Shown piece after piece: positions 28,301-40,300 of a stretch of DNA of 64,000 bases. Below the pieces are notes generated by a model. That model ran no database searches. It saw only the letters and a program-made list of their open reading frames with translations, and had not been told where the DNA came from. A program made the position numbers and the translations under genes. Source of the stretch: Bathymodiolus brooksi (Eukaryota > Mollusca > Bivalvia > Mytilida > Modiolidae); the NCBI GenBank assembly GCA_963680875.1, contig OY804580.1:110301534-110365533 (forward strand), in the 5' to 3' direction. Each line of letters begins with the position of its first letter. The first letter of the stretch is position 1.

Positions 28301-31300
28301 GGTTGGAAAGCACTACCAGTCCGCATCATTTATCCAGGTCAGGTAGGTGAGAGATTGGAAAGCATTACCAGTCCCCATCATTTATCCAGGTCAGGTAAGT
28401 GAGAGGTTGGAAAGCACTACCAGTCCGCATCATTTATCCAGGTCAAGTAAGTGAGAGGTTGGAAAGCACTACCAGTCCGCATCATTTATCCAGGTCAGGT
28501 AAGTGAGAGGTCATGTATTTGTTGTCTCATCAGTATCCATTTTGCCTCTTTCTACGATTTTCCTATTGCATGTTGGACCTGTTCCGGCAGTATGGTATTT
28601 TTTATAATTTATTTTATTATTTATGATGGCTTTATAGAAATGAAAAGCTCTAGTCATTGCATAGTTATTAGTAAACCAATTCGCATATAAAAAAGTTTTA
28701 TCAAGAATATTTAATTATGATGACTATGTTTTATTTGTATCCAGTTGAACGGAACAAATGTTGTTGTTGTTTTTGTTATCATCTTTGTAGGTGTTAGAGT
28801 TAACTTCAATATCAGCACACCTAACTCAGGAGTGGTTGGACCAGGGCTTACTAAAAATATTTTGGATTACTCAGTTCATTTACATCAGTATGGACTTGAC
28901 ACTGGCAGGTTGACGTCACTTAAATATAGAGTAAAGGCATGTTTTGACGTCAATGTTTATCTCTCAAACTCGCTCGTAATGGATTCATCAATGCCATTGT
29001 ACGAAGTAAGCGTTGGTGGATACTACAATACAACATTGTTAATGCAACGGCGCAGTGACGACTCATTGCAACCTGGAACAATAATCGATGTTTTTCCTGA
29101 AGGTAAAATCTCTAATGCTGACAGCGATCACCTAAACTGTAATAAATATGTGTCATATTGGGTAAGCTGGAAGAGAGGTCATATTAAACTTGGGAGTGGA
29201 AATACTGTCGATGTTAACGTTATCGGTGACTGGGTAGATCCATTTCCTTTCACAGTAAGAAGCATTGGTATAAGTACGGCATGGGGTTCGACCGGTAAAT
29301 GGAAAATTAAAATTAAAGGTAGGATAATTTAGTATAGTTTGTCGTCATCACCGTCGTCATGACAATATACTGTCATGTCACTTATTCTCATGGCAGTTAG
29401 TAAAAGTGGTAACCCGGGCCCGGGTCCGTTTCCAAAAACCCGGGCCAAATTCGTATTTTCTTTATTACATCTTTGTTAAGGCATTAATTTTAATAAAATT
29501 TGAACATAATGCATACAATTATGTATTGTATCACATTTTTTAAACAAATATAAAAAAAAATAGTTTTTATACGAAATATCGGCAATATAAGTTTTCCAAG
29601 TTAGTAAAAGTTGTAACACGGGCCAAGACGAAATTTTCAGTCAATCAATGATTGCACCTTTATTACTTCTTTAAAATTCTTGAAATTTTGTAAAAACATA
29701 CTTCAATACAACAACAACAAATATATTTGATCAATTTAAAAAATAAAAGTTTTCTTTTTTCTCCACGATGCAATATTAATATATTAAGATTTGTAAACAA
29801 AGACTGGTCACGTGGGTGTACAGGTAAATATTGATACTAATACACAATATTTTTTTATATTTTTTTATTTTTTTGTAAAGTATATACTGATATCTCAAGC
29901 TGACCAAAAGTTGAATCGATTATATTGAGTAGTAAAAAAGATATAGACGATCATATCTTTTCAGGTCAATTTTCAAGTACCCTCAAAACGGGGCCGTAGC
30001 TATAATCCGACAGTCCGATAGTCCGACAGTCCGATAGTCCGACAGTCCGATAGTACGACGGCCCAATAGTCCGACAGTCCGATAGTCCGACAAATGCTTT
30101 AAACTGATGAAAGTTTTGAAAAATAATTTGGCCAAAAATGATATACAAATGTATTCGTAATTTCAGGATATGGGCCATTGATTTTTATACGCCCGTCAAA
30201 ATACGGGCTTATTATGGCATACCGCTGTTCGTCCGTCCGTCCACGCCTCGTACGATAACATCTCTCACTTGTTCCCCCTTTTAATGATAGGTCACGTCGT
30301 GACATACATTGTATTGATAAAAGGGGGAGCCAGTGAGAGGTGTGATTTTAGTCAGTTTGGAAAACGCCAGTTTTCATATGGTACATGTATATACAATTAA
30401 TTGGTTTAAAAAAGTGCAGAATATTAATTACTATTCTCACGCTGCGCAACCGACCTTCAATTGTCATAAAAGAGGGAGGGGGGGGGGGGCGTATCATGGC
30501 ACAGTTGTTTATTTTGTCATATTCCGATGCTGTTTCTTTCCGTGATATAAGGGGTCACTTTGGGACAATTCCTTCAATCGTAACTTTTTATATATGCGTT
30601 TGTCGTAGAAGGCGACTATAGCAGGGTCATCCGTCGGAATCCCGGGGAATAAAAATAGAACCAACTTGTCGTCGGAAGAGACAGAAAAACAAGTTCCCGT
30701 GTTAAGCCGTTGCCCATGTTGACCCATCCCAGAGTCCCCTCTTTCTGATGTTTTGTTTACAAACTTATCTCATCCTGAATATGACTGAAATATTGCTTGC
30801 TGGACCTTAAGCAATCAATCAATCAATCAATTCGCACACATTATTGTATCCAGCTCTATTGGTGTGTCGACATTGCTTCTTAACATAAATATTCCAGGAT
30901 AAAGGGCGGGGGACACTGGTACGCTCTACTTTTGGCTTTTCCTTTTTTTTTGTATTTTTTTTTTTTTTTGTGTATTCATTTATTTCATCTTTCTTTTTAA
31001 TAGTGACTTTTCTTGGCTGGACTCGGCTACACGCTACTTAAATAAAGCCTGAAGTAGTCGCTACTAAAAAATATACGGGATACTTACACTACCGGTTCAT
31101 CACGATTGGATCCAGGTCTTTATGGAGTCCGCGTTGTTCATATATGTGTTTTTATTGAGTTCTTGTGTGTCCCTGCCAATTGTTTGTCCGTCTATGATAT
31201 CGTGTTTACGATGTTTTAGACCTTTCTTTGGTGAGTAAACGGTTCGGTTTCTGGCCCCATATTACACATGTTATAGTGTTAACTTTCAAAGAAATATAGC

Positions 31301-34300
31301 ATTTGTCAGACTATCGGACTGTCGGACTATCGGAACGTCGGACTATCGCACTGTCGGACTATCGGACCGTCGGACTATCGGACTGTCGGACTATCGGACT
31401 GTCGGATTATAGGTCGGACCCCCCTCAAAACAATGCATCACTTCCGGCCCGGGTTACAACTTTTATCAGAATCTAAAATGCTCCCATAATGACAAAAGAG
31501 AACATTACCATTTAATTTAAAATATTTTTTACATTTCTTTAATACTGAAAAATGTTCATTCTGAATATTGTGAAGTTTTAACGAGAAATAAAGGTGTAAT
31601 CATCGATTAATTGAAAATTTTGCCTTGGCCCGGGTTACAACTTTTACTAACTTTTACTAACTTCGAAAACTTGTATTGCCGATATTTCGTATAAAAACTA
31701 TTTTTGTTTATATTTGTTTAAAAAATGTGATAAAATACATAATGTTATGCATTATGTTCAAATTTTTTTAAAATTAATGCCTTAATAAAGATGTAATAAA
31801 GACAATACGAATTTGGAACCGGACCCGGGCCCGGGTTACCACTTTTACTAACCACCATTCTCATTGGAAAATGGAAAACTGCAGAAAAGAAATGCACAAA
31901 AACGTATACAAGAGAGACAAACAATAACAGAAGCTAGGGCCTCTGAATCATAAGACAGCAACGCGGAAAATTAACAAGATTTATTGACGAACTTTGTTGG
32001 AAATCAAACACACAATACAGAAGACCAGATACTAGAAGGATGGAAATCACACTTTGAACAATGCTCCATAAGTGAGAATTATGATAAGGATTACTTACAC
32101 CTAGCTGAAGCTGAATATCAAACCATCATCCAATTATGTAAAGAAAGAGCCATGCATGTTCCAGTGACCAAACATGAAGTAAAAAAAGCTAACAACAGTT
32201 TAAATCGTAACAAAGCTGCAGACTTTTATGGCATCACTGCTGAAAATATTGTCTATGGAGGGGATAATCTTGTAAAATATATACAAGAGGTACTCAATAA
32301 AACCTTCCAACTACATCACATTCCGGATATTCTGAAAATTGGAATCTTATTCCCTGTATTCAAAAATAAAGGTGACTGCAAAAATGCTAAAAACTACAGA
32401 GGAATTACAGTAACACCTACACTTTCTTAAATAATAGAGAAAATACTAAAAATGAGAGAAAATGGCAAAATCCTATTGAATCAGAATCCACTACAAAAAG
32501 GATTTACAGAAAACTCATCACCACTTCTTTGTGAATTACTTGTAGAAGAATTTGAACGAGAAAACAAAGATCTCAAAAGACCTACATATATTGCTATGTT
32601 GGATGCAAAATCAGCTTTTGATGTTGTAGTGCACGCAAACCTAATTAGAAGACTACATCAGTATGAATTTTCGGATCAGTCTATCCTATTAATAAATAGT
32701 CTTTATGAAAATGCAGTATCCCATATAAAATGGAAAAACCTAATGTCCGTACAAAACTTTAAAATTGAACAGGGTGTCGACAAGGCGGAGTTTTAAGTGC
32801 CGACCTGCATAAACTGTATATCAACCCTCTCCTGAATTTCCTTGATGACTCTGGATTAGGTGGGAAAATTGGAAATATTAATGTCTGTGCTCCGACCTGC
32901 GCAGATGATGTTGCATTGATAGCTTTCAACCCATTGGATATACAAACGATGGTGGACATTGCAGTAGATTTCAGCAAACGTGAAGGATACCAACTACAAC
33001 TTGCCAAAAGTGTTATTCTTCCAGTCAAATCCAAAATCAGAACAATTGTAACAAATGAAGGCTTCTGGAAAATAGATAATAGAATAATGCCAGTAGTAGA
33101 TAAAGCCACCCATACTGGAATTACCCGATCTGACATCAACTCAGCACGAACTACCGTAGATGAAAACATTAGAAAAGCCAGAAGAGCTACATACAGTCTC
33201 ATGGGTACTGGTTTACATGGCGAAAATGGCCTAGATCCTGAAACATCAATATCACTTCTAAAAACCTATATCTTACCATATTAACCTATGGACTAGAAAT
33301 CGTAACACCAAAAGGAAAAATATTAGATGACATACAAAATTATTACAAGAAGCTTTTAAAGCAAGTGTTGTCCCTAACTATAAATGTAGCAGATCCTGCT
33401 GTATATATGATATCAGGACTATTACCTCTGGAAGCAGAGATACATACCAAGGTTTTTATAATGTTCGGCAATATTACAAGAGCGCATAAAAACTCCACTG
33501 AATGGAAAGACAATTACATATCAAAAGTCTTGACAGTAACAGCTGGTTCATGGAAATAAAAAAGCTATGTATAAAATACAATCTAGAGGATCCAATAAAT
33601 TATATGCAAAACTATTTATCTAAAACAAAATGGAAGAGTCTGATTACATCAGCAATATACAAGTATTGGAATGACAGAATTAATGAGGAAATAAAATATT
33701 ATTCTACTCTGAAATACCTCTCGCCAACATATGAAATTGGAAAAATCCATCCACTAGCCAAAACAAATACTGTCTTAGAAGCAAATATTTGCACCAGCAT
33801 TGAGCCACTGTGTAGGCAATTAATATACAAATTGCACTGTAAAAGATATGAACTGCTTGCGAAGAACGACTTGTTGAGATGTAAGAGAAAGATAAACATT
33901 TCTGCGTAGTCAATAACTCTTGTGTGTATACAGATCACCTAGACATATATTGTTTTAAAATACATGTATTTTACCTTTTAAGCGATCTTACTTAATATGA
34001 AATATGTAAATAACATGTGGCGTGTAAATACTTTGGTGCTGGATTGAATTGACAATTGGGATATAGAAACATTGTGTTTTATTACTCCAATCAAGGAGGT
34101 GTGCCTTAATTGGCAGAATTTCATTGGATACAGAATACAGAATTGGTATCAATATTCGTGGACTGGTGGAAAATAAGATATTCGTTGACTTTTCATTTCG
34201 TTGTTTTGATAACTTCCCCAATAACGTCTCTTGTGCATTTCGTGGTGGCTGGATGGTAACAATGAAACACACGAAAATCTATCGAAGCAACAATTAGTTT

Positions 34301-37300
34301 TATAAGATAATACAGGGGCGGATCCGGGGGGGGGGGGGGGGGGGCGCGGGCACCCGGCGCCCCCCCCCCCCCCTAAAATGTTCACACAAAATACCCCAAA
34401 AATGTTCGCGCCTCCCTCCGCTCGGCGCAATTTTGTTAAGTGCGCCCCCCATCTAACTTGAAATCCTGGATCCGCCCCTGTATTACGTAGGAAAAGTCCA
34501 TCTTAGATAACTACTGTATATTATGAAAAGTATTAAAGGTGTTTTCTTAAAGTTAATCGTTATAATGCAATCTCTCTTTTGAAAACCTGAATTTATACAC
34601 TTCATGTCTGCAACCTCTGACATAGAACATAGTACGTAAAATAAAATAAATCACTACACTGATAGATAAAGTAAACGCTAGGAGATACTGCAAAATACTG
34701 AATGGCAACAGAAGCCTACAGATTTAAGGATCATCTTAAAACCATATTTTATGAAAAATTGCTAGCATTGGAATATTTTATGTAATCACCTGAATTTGCG
34801 TTAAAGCAAAAGTGAAAGTAGGATTTTCGAGGTTTAAAGTAGGATTTTCGAGGGTTGACAAGTTCATACAGACGATTTTTCTTATATGCCATTAAATGTA
34901 TGTTGATTTTCGGAGGTAAGTTTCCAATTAAGTACCCCTTCCATGAGATATGGGTGTCGTTTATATTAAACTTCAGGTGAAACCTGTATAAAAGCTCAAA
35001 AAGATTTGATCTAACATCGAATGCTAGGGGAATTATTTAGTGGTATCACTTCATAACATCGGCACGCCACGATATAGCTTGGCATTAAGCACCAGTCAGT
35101 CAACCGTAACATCGATGATTTTAGTCTTTATCTGCGGCACAAATAAGTCAGATGACCAAATGCTCACACAATCCGACTTTCCATTCGATTTTAATGAATA
35201 TTGAACATGCATCAGATGGTTGAAAATTTGTGATATAAATCCGAGCAGGATTAAATCTTGTAAATTAAAAACAATATATATTACAGGACCGGCAACTCAT
35301 CCGGAGAACATGAGTTTTCCATCGTTTTCAATGGGCTCCGTGTTACTCATCGTTAGTTTTCTGTGTTTGGTTTGTTTACGTTGATTACAGGACCTGCAAC
35401 TCATCCGGAGAACATGAGTTTTCCATCGTTTTCAATGGGCTCCGTGTTACTCATCTTTAGTTTTCTGTGTTTGTTTACGTTGATTACAGGACCGGCAACT
35501 CATCCGGAGAACATGAGTTTTCCATCGTTTTCAATGGGCTCCGTGTTACTCATCTTTAGTTATCTGTGTTTGTTTACGTTGATTACAGGACCGGCAACTC
35601 ATCCGGAGAACATGAGTATTCCATCGTTTTCAATGGGCTCCGTGTTACTCATCTTTAGTTTTCTGTGTTTGTTTACATTGATTACAGGACCTGCAACTCA
35701 TCCGGAGAACATGAGTTTTCCATCGTTTTCAATGGGCTCGTGTTACTCATCTTTAGTTTTCTGTGTTTGTTTACGTTGATTACAGGACCTGCAACTCATC
35801 CGGAGAACATGCGTTTTCCATCGTTTTCAATGGGCTCCGTGTAACTCATCTTTAGTTTTCTGTGTTTGTTTACGTTGATTACAGGACCTGCAACTCATCC
35901 GGAGAACATGAGTTTTCCATCGTTTTCAATGGGCTCCGTGTTACTCATCTTTAGTTTTCTGTGTTTGTTTACGTTGATTACAGGACCTGCAACTCATCCG
36001 GAGAACATGAGTTTTCCATCGTTTTCAATGGGCTCCGTGTTACTCATCTTTAGTTTTCTGTGTTTGTTTACGTTGATTACAGGACCTGCAACTCATCCGG
36101 AGAACATGAGTTTTCCATCGTTTTCAATGGGCTCCGTGTTACTCATCTTTAGTTTTCTGTGTTTGTTTACGTTGATTACAGGACCTGCAACTCATCCGGA
36201 GAACATGAGTTTTCCATCGTTTTCAATGGGCTCCGTGTTACTCATCTTTAGTTTTCTGTGTTTGTTTACGTTGATTACAGGACCTGCAACTCATCCGGAG
36301 AACATGAGTTTTCCATCGTTTTCAATGGGCTCCGTGTTACTCATCTTTAGTTTTCTGTGTTTGTTTACGTTGATTACAGGACCTGCAACTCATCCGGAGA
36401 ACATGAGTTTTCCATCGTTTTCAATGGGCTCCGTGTTACTCATCTTTAGTTTTCTGTGTTTGTTTACGTTGATTACAGGACCTGCAACTCATCCGGAGAA
36501 CATGAGTTTTCCTTCGTTTTCAATGGGCTCCGTGTTACTCATCTTTAGTTTTCTGTGTTTGTTTACGTTGATTACAGGACCTGCAACTCATCCGGAGAAC
36601 ATGAGTTTTCCATCGTTTTCAATGGGCTCCGTGTTACTCATCTTTAGTTTTCTGTGTTTGTTTACGTTGATTACAGGACCTGCAACTCATCCGGAGAACA
36701 TGAGTTTTCCATCGTTTTCAATGGGCTCCGTGTTACTCAACTTTAGTTTTCTGTGTTTGTTTACGTTGATTACAGGACCTGCAACTCATCCGGAGAACAT
36801 GAGTTTTCCATCGTTTTCAATGGGCTCCGTGTTACTCATCTTTAGTTTTCTGTGTTTGTTTGCGTTGATTATTGTTTGGTTTTATCTTCTTTTTTTTCCA
36901 CTCGTTTGTCTTTTCATATTTATTTACATTTTTTACCACATCTTGTTATCTTCTGTCTTTATTCCAAAAGCCGTAAGCACATCGACATAAGAAGAGTTTG
37001 AAGATAAATAAGCACATCGACATAAGAAGAGTTTGAAGATAAATAAGCACATCGACATAAGAAGAGTTTGAAGATAAATAAGCACATCGACATAAGAAGA
37101 GTTTGAAGATAAATAAGCACATCGACATAAGAAGAGTTTGAAGATAAATAAGCACATCGACATAAGAAGAGTTTGAAGATAAATAAGCACATCGACATAA
37201 GAAGAGTTTGAAGATAAATAAGCACATCGACATAAGAAGAGTTTGAAGATAAATAAGCACATTGACATAAGAAGAGTTTGAAGATAAATAAGCACATCGA

Positions 37301-40300
37301 CATAAGAAGAGTTTGAAGATAAATAAGCACATCGACATAAGAAGAGTTTGAAGATACCAAAGGGAGATAATCAGATCCCGCTAATCGAAGGACAGAAAAC
37401 ACAATGGCCAAAAGAAAAGGGACAAACAACGATCTAAAGATCGAGTAACACGAACCCCACTAAAAACTGGAGGTGAGCTCATGTGCTCCGGAAGGGTAAC
37501 CAGTTATTGCTCCACTAGTGGCACCCGTCGTGCTAGTCTAGTTACGAAACATTAATAACCTGTTGGAGATTAATGTTTTCGTCTTGGACATACGCACAAC
37601 ATTATTTAGAGTGTTAGACATATTACTGGGAACACAACACAACTCTCTCGATAGTGTTTGAAAATGTGTAATATTTGTTTAGTTGTAGATTTGTTTACTG
37701 GTCGTTTCACTACATGTGGGTTAAACGACACAAAAGCTGACTTAGTGATTACAAACTCTGCACTGGTCCCCAGAAGCGAGTGTGCTGCACTATGTAGTGT
37801 TGACGGAACATGTATAGGGTTTAACTATCACACTACATCCAAAAGGTAACTATTCTATTGTACTGCCAGTGATGCAGATCATGATTAAAACTATTATTTT
37901 ACTCATCATCACCAAGAGGGAAGGTTTGGGTTCATAAAGCTAGTTTAACCCCGTTAATTTTTATTGAAGTGTCTTTGCCAAGCCAGATAAGTCAGCGGTC
38001 ATGTATGTGTGTATTAGAGGTATCGATTTTGCCTCTGGGTACATTTTATCATATAGGAGTATTTGGCTGATATAAGTTCTCTGGGTACTATTTGTGTTTC
38101 GGGATAATACAGTATGTGAAAATGGAAAAAAAACCGACAGAATATTAATTTTCCTATTATTATTTTTTTTGTTGAGGGAAGCACGTGCATTATGTAGATA
38201 TAGAATGGGGATGTCGTCTGCTATATTGCATCTACCTAGGATATCTGTGGATATCACAGCTAATTGCGAGTTTTATTTCTGCCCGTGTTGGCATGTACTC
38301 GATGCGATTGTACGGAACAAAACTTATTTTTATTTTTTACGCCAAACTGGCAAACCGTACATCACCAAAACTCGGGGTGAACCAAGGGGCTCGCGGGGAG
38401 TAAGAAGTTCCTGCTGCTTATAAAATCTATGTTGTGTTATTTGTATTTATTTACGTAAATTGGTGTCCAATGCGATTTCAATATCAGATGATGTTCTTGT
38501 CGTGTTTAGCACGTACAGTTACACAATAATGGGTGTCGCTAATGGAGCTGGAATTTCTTACCCTTCAGAAGCACCGGTTTCAGCCGTTACACAATGGGTG
38601 TCACTAATGGAGCCGGAACTTCTTACCCTTCAGAAGCACCGGTTTCAGCCCTGGGTGTTGTCAGCTTCGTGGTTCACTATCTTTAGTTTTTTCTGCAGTG
38701 TTTTATGGATCATGGTATTTCCTTTTGTATCTTATCTTTTGACCATTGTATTGTTTGTCCTTTGATTTACGACTTCCGATGACCCTTTTGTATCTGATCT
38801 TTTGGCCATTGTATTGTGTGTCCTTTGATTTACGACTTCCGATGACCCTTTTGTATCTGATCTTTTGACCATTGTATTGTTTGTCCTTTGATTTACGACT
38901 TCCGATGACCCTTTTGTATCTTATATTTAGGCCATTGTATTGTGTGTCCTTTGATTTACGACTTCCGATGACCCTTTTGTATCTGATCTTTTGGCCATTG
39001 TATTGTGTGTCCTTTGATTTACGACTTCCGATGACCCTTTTGTATCTTATCTTTTGGCCATTGTAGTGTGTGTCCTTTGATTTACGACTTCCGATGACCC
39101 TTTTGTATCTTATATGTTGGCCATTGTATTGTTTGTCCTTTGATTTACGACTTCCGATGACCCTTTTGTATCTGATCTTTTGGCCATTGTAGTGTGTGTC
39201 CTTTGATTTACGACTTCCGATGACCCTTTGTATCTGATCTTTTGGCTATTGTATTGTCTGTCCTTTGATTTACGACTTCCGATGACCCTTTTGTATCTTA
39301 TCTTTTGGCCATTGTATTGTGTGTCCTTTGATTTACGACTTCCGATGACCCTTTTGTATCTGATCTTTTGGCCATTGTATTGTGTGTCCTTTGATTTACG
39401 ACTTCCGATGACCCTTGTGTATCTTATCTTTTGGCCATTGTATTGTTTGTCCTTTGATTTACGACTTCCGATGACCCTTTTGTATCTTATATTTAGGCCA
39501 TTGTATTGTGTGTCCTTTGATTTACGACTTCCGATGACCCTTTTGTATCTGATCTTTTGGCCAATGTATTGTTTGTCCTTTGATTTACGACTTCCGATGA
39601 CCCTTTTGTATCTGATCTTTTGGCCATTGTAGTGTGTGTCCTTTGATTTACGACTTCCGATGACCCTTTTGTATCTTATCTTTTGGCCATTGTATTGTTT
39701 GTCCTTTGATTTACGACTTCCGATGACCCTTTTGTATCTGATCTTTTGGCCATTGTAGTGTGTGTCCTTTGATTTACGACTTCCGATGACCCTTTTGTAT
39801 CTTATATTTAGGCCATTGTATTGTGTGTCCTTTGATTTACGACTTCCGATGACCCTTTTATATCTGATCTTTTGGCCTTTGTAGTGTGTGTCCTTTGATT
39901 TACGACTTCCGATGACCCTTTTGTATCTTATCTTTTGGCCATTGTATTGTTTGTCCTTTGATTTACGACTTCCGATGACCCTTTTGTATCTGATCTTTTG
40001 GCCATTGTAGTGTGTGTCCTTTGATTTACGACTTCCGATGACCCTTTTGTATCTTATCTTTTGGCCATTGTAGTGTGTGTCCTTTGATTTACGACTTCCG
40101 ATGACCCTTTTGTATCTGATCTTTTGGCCATTGTATTGTGTGTCCTTTGATTTATGACTTCCCATGACCCTTTTGTATCTTATCTTTTGGCCATTGCAGT
40201 GTGTGTCCTTTAATTTACGACTTCCGATGACCCTTTTGTATCTTATCTTTTGGCCATTGTATTGTGTGTCCTTTGATTTACGACTTCCGATGACCCTTTT

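Larger units (their letters stand above)
29384..31864. mobile_element. DNA transposon with long inverted ends and 8-bp target duplication, intron 2
   Basis: The element spans 29,392-31,856 (2,465 bp), flanked by ATTCTCAT at 29,384-29,391 and again at 31,857-31,864. The inverted ends start gg(ca/tg)gttagtaaaagtgg, then taacccgggcccgggtcc. They match closely for over 250 bp and imperfectly further in, including a second inverted pair of CCGACAGT/CCGATAGT octamer repeats (30,003-30,100 and 31,299-31,411). There is no intact transposase, so it is non-autonomous. The 8-bp duplication is compatible with hAT-like or related superfamilies, but the tips are not typical hAT ends. Inside, 30,181-30,260 resembles a separate bivalve-type repeat (ttttatacgcccgtcaaaat, gtccgtccgtccac). 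Confidence 0.8.

Noticed and set aside
28745..28790. TTG-initiated start for the FAMeT exon
   Set aside because: These bases form the T-rich tract before the splice acceptor, and the signal-peptide exon at 25,255 joins in phase instead.
32759..33202. 147-codon minus-strand open frame
   Set aside because: It is antisense to the reverse transcriptase, which has clear family motifs on the plus strand.
34305..34488. 8-bp target duplication for the gggcggatcc MITE
   Set aside because: agataata on the left and tattacgt on the right do not match.
35866..36990. 374-codon open frame as a membrane protein gene
   Set aside because: It is the 33-codon period of the 99-bp array. It starts and ends at accidents of the array and lies inside an intron of a well-supported gene.
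36933..37429. Three overlapping minus-strand open frames of 120-156 codons
   Set aside because: The 35-bp unit is not a multiple of three and simply lacks stops, so all three frames are open at once. They are artefacts of the repeat.
38094..38423. Overlapping plus-strand frames as extra exons of the secreted-protein gene
   Set aside because: No recognisable domain, no good splice pair, and exon 3 joins exon 4 directly with matching phase.
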